Assembly (NCBI GenBank): GCA_014904845.1
Contig: MU119206.1
Span: forward strand, 620,001 to 684,000
Direction: 5' to 3'
Source of the DNA: Acephala macrosclerotiorum
Lineage: Eukaryota > Ascomycota > Leotiomycetes > Helotiales > Mollisiaceae
Length of the DNA stretch: 64,000 bases
Shown here: piece after piece, positions 56,817 to 64,000 of the stretch
How the letters are laid out: each line of letters begins with the position of its first letter
Position numbering within the stretch: the first letter of the stretch is position 1
Made by a program: the position numbers and the translations under genes
Notes under the pieces: model-generated
What the model was told of the DNA's origin: nothing
Seen by the model: the letters and a program-made list of their open reading frames with translations, nothing else
Database searches by the model: none

Positions 56817-57563
56817 ATGCAGGACTAGATTGAACGATATCGCGCGGATTTGGAAGCAAGTACTGCAAATATTTCGATATTTCGAAGTTGCTCGCATGAA
56901 TTCAAATCAGCTTGAGGATAGAGAGAGATGATGGCAATGTAAAATTACTCATTCAGCAACTGAAGCAATGAAACCGAGGTTTCTATTACGAGAGACCCAG
57001 GCAGTACTTTCTCATGGTATCCACAATAATCAAGTGACAACAGACAATTAGACTCGTAGTTGAGGATGGCCTGAAGAAGGTAGAGTCGTGTAAGTGCGTC
57101 TCGGACTGGATTCCTCGAAGTAGTTTATCTTTATGCGAATGATAATGATTGGTAATGCAGCCCTCTAGGTATTCAAGTGAAGCAGATTTGAAGGATTAGT
57201 AAATGATGCTGCCCTGATGAAGGTTGAGGGGGAGGAGGGACGGAGGTGTCGATTCGATATGAGGAACGTGGCGATGTAGTGGTGTTCAATAGCAATTAAT
57301 TGAAATGAGAACGAAGCTACGATGCCACTGTTGTCAGCGTGGATGTGATCTATTTACCTGCAAGTGAACTGGATGAGAGGAGAGAAGCCCAAAAGACCTC
57401 GAGATGGGTCACGTGAACAATGCGCTAGCGCTAAAAGTTCCCGCACCTGCAGCATCCACAAATCCGATTTCAAAAATTCAAAGCTCTTGAAACAACCAAA
57501 GAACGACACAACGCAAATTCCTCACCATTAGAACCTCAGAAATTCTACTGGAAGACTGTCATT
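56817..57563. other. Intergenic, promoter of RPL10A
   Basis: No coding frame recognised. The last ~100 bp should hold the ribosomal-protein promoter and leader. Confidence 0.4.
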
Positions 57564-58408
57564 ATGTCTAAAATCACAGTCGGTACGTTTCACAGCTTGT
57601 TCCTTCCTGCCTCTTCCCATATTTTGGGCACAATCTCTGACGTTTTTTCGCCACAGCCGGAGTGCGTACCAACGTCCAAGAACTTCTTCAATATTCCCTC
57701 GAGACAAAGAAGCGTAACTTCCTCGAAACCGTCGAACTCCAAATCGGCCTCAAGAACTATGATCCTCAACGTGACAAGCGTTTCTCCGGAACCGTTCGTC
57801 TACCAGTCGTCCCCCGCCCAAACATGAGCATCTGGTACGTTTGCGATGGAAACAAGATCTACAACATTGGCAGAGCTTCAGGCTGACTTGGTGGAATAGC
57901 ATTCTTGGTGATCAGCATGATATCGATCGTGCCAAGCACGGTGGTGTCGACGCTATGTCCTCTGATGACTTGAAGAAGCTCAACAAGAACAAGAAGTTGA
58001 TCAAGAAGCTCGCACGCAAGTACGATGCCTTTGTCGCTTCCGACACTCTTATCAAGCAGATTCCCCGTCTCTTGGGTCCTGGTCTTTCTAAGGGTACGTT
58101 GCATACAATTTCCTTCTGGTGTGCGTGATGCTAACTTATCTGCAGCTGGCAAGTTCCCTACCCCAGTCTCCCACAACGAAGACCTCAGCGCCAAGATCAA
58201 CGAAGTCAAGTCCACCATCAAGTTCCAGTTGAAGAAGGTTCTCTGCATGGGTGTCGCTGTCGGAAACGTTGACATGACCGAGGATCAATTGATCTCCAAC
58301 ATCATGTTAGCCATCAATTACCTCGTCTCTCTCTTGAAGAAGGGCTGGCAAAACGTGGGCAGCTTGACCATCAAGGCTTCTATGTCTCCCCCCAAGCGCC
58401 TTTACTAG
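57564..58408 (+). CDS. RPL10A: 60S ribosomal protein L10a (uL1)
   Basis: Four exons (57564-57582, 57657-57834, 57900-58093 and 58146-58408) give 217 aa, the standard length. The first exon is 19 nt and codes MSKITV plus one base. uL1 forms the L1 stalk that interacts with exit-site tRNA. Conserved segments include [71 protein letters not shown] and [18 protein letters not shown]. Codon bias is strong, as expected for a highly expressed gene. Several early introns are typical of ribosomal protein genes in this clade. Confidence 0.96.
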
Positions 58409-59992
58409 ATAGTCATACTGTTTCGCACTCTCCATCGAGCTGCCAAAACGATATGGAAGAAAGGAAGAATCATTGCTGTAGCTAGATGAGAAATCCAAAT
58501 ACGCATTGATCGAAGAAAACCACTGTAACTCTATCGCTACGTGACATGATCAACCCTTTATCCCAAGATGCTCAGGACATTCGCGATCTCTTCACATTTA
58601 AGGACAAAATTACCCAGTACCTTTCCTAGAGCGGTATGAAAGAGCCCCTTTTGGTCTGCTCAATTTGCGCGAAGCATCAACCATCACCAGCACAATACAT
58701 GGGATGTTCACGAAATTTACAGCAGGCGTGTAAGTCGAGGCAAAGCTTCAGCGAGCTGGACGGAATCTCTGCTGCAGTCGTAGCCTAGGTGCTGAGCAAA
58801 TTGGTATTCGCGATGAATCAAGGCGCGCAGTCACAATTTTCAGTTTCCTAGCAGACTTCGCCGAGTCGACACAACAACACAATGCGCCTGCCATCCCTCG
58901 CCATTCCCACAGCCATTGACTCGTGCAACTCCTCCGCGTAGTATCCAGTCCATATTCCTAGCCAAGTTATAGATGTGTATATGTAGAGACCACCCCACAG
59001 TCAACGTCCGAGAGAATCGACGAAGCCGGCTGATAGGAAAGAGCGTTCACCGTTATTCGAGGACGCCGGGAACGGAGGAAAACCCATTATGTCTTGCGAC
59101 AAAGAATAACCCTCAGCAAGCCGCCGTAGCGGAGCGTCCATATAAGTTATAAGTATTAATTATAACCTACTGATGTAGGGAGAAAAAAGAAGAGATTCCC
59201 AAGAGGCAGCCGAAGTATTTGTACAGAATTTTTTTTTCGTGCGGCCGCTAGCGGCAAATAGAGTCACGTGCCGTATTTGCTTTGTTTGCCTCGAATTCAG
59301 GCCTTCGAAATGGCGCTCAAGCGCAAAAGCAAAAATACCCGCATCTTCACGACCTGTCATCTCTATCAATAAGTGCTTTGACACCGATGCACGAGATCCT
59401 CGACCTGTAGGCCTTGAAATGGTCCGATTATTTGCATGTCAATAGCTCCCTGCCCTTGTTTCTGCGACTCCAGCATTTCTTTGTCTTTTCCAGAGGCGTC
59501 TCACGAAAACGTGCCACCAGTCCCAACACTTTATCTTTCTTCTAAGTTTCGCCTCTTCATTGTCGTCTTTTCTATGAAGTGTAAGATTTACGAGTAGACA
59601 TTTGTCTAGCTTCTCATTTCAGTCTGGCTTCTATGATTTCGATTGAGTAATCGATCAAACTAGGTCAAGACATTTCTTCGGGGTTTTCACCGATCTTGCT
59701 TGGGCTTGGCACCATTTTCTCGGGCGTCATAATTCGGATCTGACTCCCAAAAGAGGTGAGTATAAGTGCAGTGACGCCCTCGAACAATCAATTGACGCCC
59801 TTCCTTACCAATCAACTCCGCATTGCATTAAAACTCCCTCACGGCAAGAGATGGCGGGGAAAGCATATATGAATATCTCTTCTCCATATTTCTCGTATGA
59901 GCTAACATTTTGGCTCAACGCCTCTTCATTACTTCTGACATTCGACTTTTTGTACTTCTCTCCTACAACTGCAACCAATTCTTTACACAATC
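58409..59992. other. Intergenic, no gene recognised
   Basis: 1.6 kb. It contains a GC block TGCGGCCGCTAGC (59240-59252), also present upstream of HIS3, and the promoter of the transporter gene. Short frames only. Confidence 0.4.
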
Positions 59993-62052
59993 ATGCAGTC
60001 GAATATATCTTCTCCAAGTATGCAGCATCTTTCCACCGTAACGCCTAATGGGGGTGTCCAAACGACTTGCTATTCTGGCGACTCTCATTCTCCTTCGCCA
60101 CTTCTCAAGAATACCCCTACCACTGATAGCATGATTCGAAAGAACTCAAGTCGGCTCCACGATCCTCTTCATGCCAGACCACCTCGGGAAGAGGTTGCGA
60201 TTTCTCCAGGTCCAAGGACTCCCGGACCTCAGGAAAAAGAAACTCGACAACCGGGAAGTGACTCGCTAGTAGTTGAGGAATCGGATGCTACGAGGATAGA
60301 GCGGCTTGGAAGACAAAGGCCTGAGGTCTTTTCAACTCTTTGGGCTGAGGTCGGTTTCGTGTTCTCGATCTCCATGTCCCAGGTCCTCTCCGTAAGTGTA
60401 CACTTTCCCCTATGAGGTAATGCACCAACTGCAATGTTCGTTACTAACACCGACAAACACAGGAATACTTCGTTTCCGGCTTTACTGTCATCTTACCCAC
60501 ATTGGTCACAGATCTACGCATTCCTTCTGCTTCTTCTACATGGCCTGCCAGCGCATTCTCCCTGACCCTCGCCAGCTTCCTTCTTATTTTCGGTCGGACT
60601 GCTGACATGTTCGGCGGTTATCCCGTATATGTCGCTGGCTTAGTATGGCTGACTATCTGGAGCTTTATGGCTGGCTTCTCTACAAACGAGGTTATGCTAA
60701 ACTTCTGTCGAGCTCTGCAGGGCCTCGGACCGGCTACCTATCTCCCTTCCTCGGTCATGATCTTAGGGAGCATCTATCGACCTGGTCCGCGGAAGAACCT
60801 CGTCTTCAGCATATACGGTGCATGCGCGCCTTTAGGGTTCTTCGCAGGGATTTTCTTTGCTGGCGTCACAGCTGAGTATACAACATGGGGTGTAAGTCAT
60901 CACTATATTTTTTATGCTAGTGTTCATTGCGTCGTCAGTCTTGTCTGATCTGGATACATGTCTCTTACCCTACGTCCCACTCGTTTCTCGACACTTCGAG
61001 AATAACCTTAATTCCACATTTCATTCAATTTACCCAAGATAAGATCCGAGACTGACTCGGTGATCAACATCTAGTGGTACTTCTGGATTGGAACGATACT
61101 TTCGGCGATCACAGCTCTCACAGCATACCTCACCGTCCCCTCCGACCTGCAAGAGAAGCGCACTAACCCCGTCAAAGTAAAGATGGACTGGCTCGGAGCT
61201 ATCCTCATCGTCTGCGGTCTCATCCTATTCACTTTCGCCATCATTGATTCCTCCCACGCTCCGCAGCAATGGAAAACTCCGTACATCTATGTCTTATTTA
61301 TCGTGGGGTCACTTCTACTTATCGCAGGTGCTTATGTCGAAGCGCGAATTGCCGAACAGCCACTGCTTCCAGCCTCACTCTTCAAGTTACCCAGCATGTC
61401 TGCCCTCGTGGTGGCACTTTTCTTCACCTACAGCTCGCTTGGCGTTTTCCTACTTTATGCTACGTTCTATATGGAGAGTGTTATGAGTGCTTCATCACTC
61501 CAGGTCGTGGCATGGTATGTCCCAATGGCGTTAGGAGGATGCCTCATTTCGACTTTCGGAGGATTCGTCTTGCATCTTCTACCAGGAACCGTTCTGATCA
61601 TCATCTCCGGCGTCTCTTGGATCATCGCACCCCTTCTTTTCGCCATCGCTCCCCGAGGAGCGAATTACTGGGCCTACATTTTCCCCGCGATGATCTGCGC
61701 CACAGCCGGTATCGACATTACATTCAACGTTGCAAACGTCTTCATCACGACATCTCTTCCGCAAAGGCAGCAGGGGCTTGCTGGAGCGGTAATTATGCTG
61801 TTATTGCATCTTGGGATTGCGGTATGTCTTGGTTTCGCAGATATCGTGAATACGTACACGGTCGCGAGACTTGGTTTGAGACAGAGTTATCATGCGGTGT
61901 TTTGGTTTGAGGTCGCTTGTGCGGCTACCTCGTTGGCGATCTTGGTTCTATTTGTTAAGATTAAGAAGGCGGGGAGTGATCTTACGGTTGATGAGAAGGA
62001 GGCGATTGAGGCTGCTGCCAGAGCAAATCAGCAGGATGTTGACGAGGAGTAG
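59993..62052 (+). CDS. MFS drug:H+ antiporter-type transporter (DHA2-like, 14 TM)
   Basis: Three exons (59993-60391, 60463-60891 and 61075-62052) give 601 aa. A ~130-residue hydrophilic Ser/Pro/Arg-rich N-terminus precedes the first membrane segment (VGFVFSISMSQVLSEYFVSG). The conserved loop after TM2 reads SFLLIFGRTADMFGGYPVYV (GRxADxxGG form). Others are FCRALQGLGPATYLPSSVMI, ACAPLGFFAGIFFAG and WYFWIGTILSAITALTAY. Late segments include LLHLGIAVCLGFADIVNTYT and a final helix before an acidic tail. The family exports amphiphilic compounds or siderophores by proton exchange. Substrate unknown. The next gene downstream is a Zn2Cys6 regulator in the same orientation, but no biosynthetic gene lies between. 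Confidence 0.87.
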
Positions 62053-62603
62053 AAGTTCGGCAGCAGACCCAATACTGGTCCAGAGTCGCGGGACGCACTC
62101 GAATCCCGGAATTTTGACGAGGAGAGGGAGACTCGAGGGTAAAGCGCGTAACTTGTGAAGTTTTTGAGGTCATTTTGGATTTCCTTCTGTCTGCTTCTGT
62201 GTAGATACCCGAATGTAATTTTTAAATATTCAAAGTCAGAGGCAAACGTCCCAGAAAATCAAGCAGAGATCTAATTTATTTTGAGGTTTTATCGGGGAAG
62301 CCGCCGTCTTCTTTCTCATTGCTATGGTAAGGTCAGAGACTCGCACTCGCTTGACCCCTGCACTGGCTGACGGGAGACAATCAGCTAACCGGAGGCAGTC
62401 AAGCCACTGGGTCAGACTGTGCCACATTTGCAGAGCCGGAATCTAACATCACTCCGAGATTCCGACCTCAGACCTCCTTGAATATAATACCACCTGCGCG
62501 GATTTCGCTTTGTTTCCGATGTTATCAACAGGAGGGATTCTCGATTCCGGATACAACTCCAGCGTCCAGTACCCGGACCAATCCGAAAACCCCTACGAAC
62601 GCA
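62053..62603. other. Intergenic between transporter and regulator
   Basis: No gene recognised. It holds the transporter 3' flank and the regulator promoter. Confidence 0.4.
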
Positions 62604-64000
62604 ATGGACCAAAATGGGACAAACGAGGAGGCGAGCTCCAACAAACGAGCTGCTCCCAAATTGCGTCGCTCCTGTGAGACATGTCGAAATTCGAAAGGCA
62701 GATGTCTCCCTAGCGACGACGATTCAAACCGGTGTCAAAAGTATTTCTCAAGACCACATGACCATTGTATAAAAATCTGACGAATTATCAGATGTCTCAA
62801 GGACGGCAAGACATGCGTCTTTCTAGAAGCCAAACCACGTCCAAAGCGGGCCAAGAACTCCAGAATGTGAGTTCCTAGCCTTCAATCCCGAGCGGCGCAT
62901 TCCGCTGACCAATTATCGTACAGACGTGTGGCTGAGATGGAAGAAAAGCTGGAAGGCTTGCTGAATCTTCTGGCGGCCCAAACTGGAGCAGGGGCTTCAG
63001 TGTCCCACCCAAGCACTACTTCAGATCCTTCCAGTACTTCAACACCATCTTCAACACGTGATCAACCAGATCTCTCGCTCTTCCCCAATGATATGGTATT
63101 CCCAAATGGCTTCGACTTCCCTCCAACTACAGGCCATGGTTCAGTGAATATCAATTTACAAAACCACAACTCACAAGTCTCTATATTCCCATCTTTTCAA
63201 AACTTCGACAGAATTCAAGACATCATCTCGAAAGGAGTCATCAGCTTCGCGCAAGCAGAAGAAGCACTACGCCGATTCCAGATACTCGGTAGTCCCTTCC
63301 CTTTTGTGGTAGTACCGGGAATGTCTCTGGATGCGCTACGTCGCCACCGACCTTTCCTTCTCTTGGCAATTCTTGCTATGGGCACCGAAGCGAACGAGAC
63401 TCTTCAACATAAAATCGAGCGTGAACTGAAAGAGACACTGAGCCGGAAGCTCATCGTTAGTGCAGAGAAGAGTTTAGATTTGATACAAGGGATCTTGGTT
63501 TACCTTGCATGGTACGTGTTTGCGGACGTCACCACGTGCGAGATACTGACATGACCAGGTACCATTTCTACTTTGATGTAGACAATCAACAGCTCTATCA
63601 ATTGTGTCAAATGGCAACGTCGCTTGCTGTCGATTTAGGCATCAACAAACCCCTCGAACGAGCCAATGAAGCTAGCAATAGTCTTGTGCTTGCTAGAACT
63701 AATCTATTCTTACCATCAGTTGTCTCCCTTGAGGATTTAGAGTCTAGAAGGACATATCTGGGATGCTATTATGTATCTTCGCAGTAAGACCTACTTAGTT
63801 GAGCACTTTTCAAGTTTGCTAATATTTCCCAGGATTTGTCATGGCTTGAGAAAGCCTAACAACCTGAAGTACACAGACTTCATGGAAGAATGTGCCCAAA
63901 GTCTAGCAGAAGCGGGCCAAGTCGAGACAGACCGCTTATTACCGTTCTTCATTCAGCTACAGCGATTGGCAGAAGAGGTTAACGAGACTTTTGATTATAG
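62604..64000 (+). CDS. Zn2Cys6 transcription factor, partial (3' end beyond window)
   Basis: Exons seen: 62604-62740, 62792-62866, 62924-63511, 63559-63783 and 63833 to beyond 64000. The zinc cluster spans intron 1: RRSCETCRNSKGRC, then RCQKCLKDGKTCVF (CxxCxxxxxxC and CxxCxxxxxxC). A basic linker (KPRPKRAKNSR) and a coiled-coil start (VAEMEEKLEGLLNLL) follow. The middle region carries features of fungal-specific regulators: RHRPFLLLAILAMG, LDLIQGILVYLAWYHFYFDV, QMATSLAVDLGINKP, RRTYLGCYYVSSQICHGLRK. Likely a nuclear DNA-binding activator or repressor. Targets unknown, though proximity to the MFS gene allows local control. All four introns restore frame. Confidence 0.85.

Noticed and set aside
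59993..64000. A secondary-metabolite cluster built on the MFS transporter and Zn2Cys6 regulator
   Set aside because: No backbone or tailoring enzyme is present in the window. Two such genes side by side are common by chance, although the region beyond 64000 is unseen.

Overview
The window reads as nuclear DNA of a filamentous ascomycete (Pezizomycotina). Leotiomycetes is my best guess from the style of the proteins, not from any search. Evidence: genes lie on both strands with wide spacing, most carry one to four short GT-AG introns (about 45-180 nt) that restore frame exactly, and the set includes MAU2, LOC1, HIS3, RFC4, NAD-dependent GDH2, kynureninase, COG1, ribosomal protein L10a, an MFS transporter and Zn2Cys6 regulators. 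No tRNA, rRNA, CRISPR or operon structure was recognised. Exon joins were worked out by eye.

Layout. 0.7-10.8 kb is a compact housekeeping block: MAU2 cohesin loader (-), Eht1/Eeb1-type hydrolase (+), LOC1 (-) and HIS3 (+) divergent across 178 bp, a small two-span membrane protein (+), RFC4 (-) and a GH18 chitinase (+). 11.1-21 kb is looser: a broken small secreted-protein gene, a broken FAD amine/amino-acid oxidase-type gene, an intact secreted cupin, a ubiquitin-like relic and an orphan disordered protein. 21-37.4 kb is housekeeping again: GDH2, kynureninase, a mitochondrial MCUR1/Fmp32-type protein, a bZIP factor, COG1 and a BTB/POZ protein.

37.9-44 kb is a gene graveyard: a kinase-like pseudogene, a repeat element with terminal inverted repeats around an 835-bp assembly gap, a decayed Zn2Cys6 regulator and a decayed Ulp1-type protease. 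Several premature stops are compatible with C-to-T change at CpA, the hallmark of repeat-induced point mutation (RIP), but this is inferred from presumed ancestral codons. 46.4-53 kb holds a small Cys/His-rich protein, a divergent 14-3-3-like protein and a SANT-containing charged protein. 53.8-55.7 kb is an ORF-free repeat island: a 197-bp near-palindromic MITE with TA target-site duplication next to a 1.74-kb element with about 70-bp terminal inverted repeats and a duplicated hairpin module. 56.3-64 kb holds a ten-cysteine secreted protein, RPL10A, a 14-TM MFS transporter and a Zn2Cys6 regulator that runs off the window.

There is no convincing biosynthetic or defence cluster. The most unusual content is the non-coding repeat island at 53.8-55.7 kb and the group of dying genes around the gapped element at 39.7-40.9 kb.
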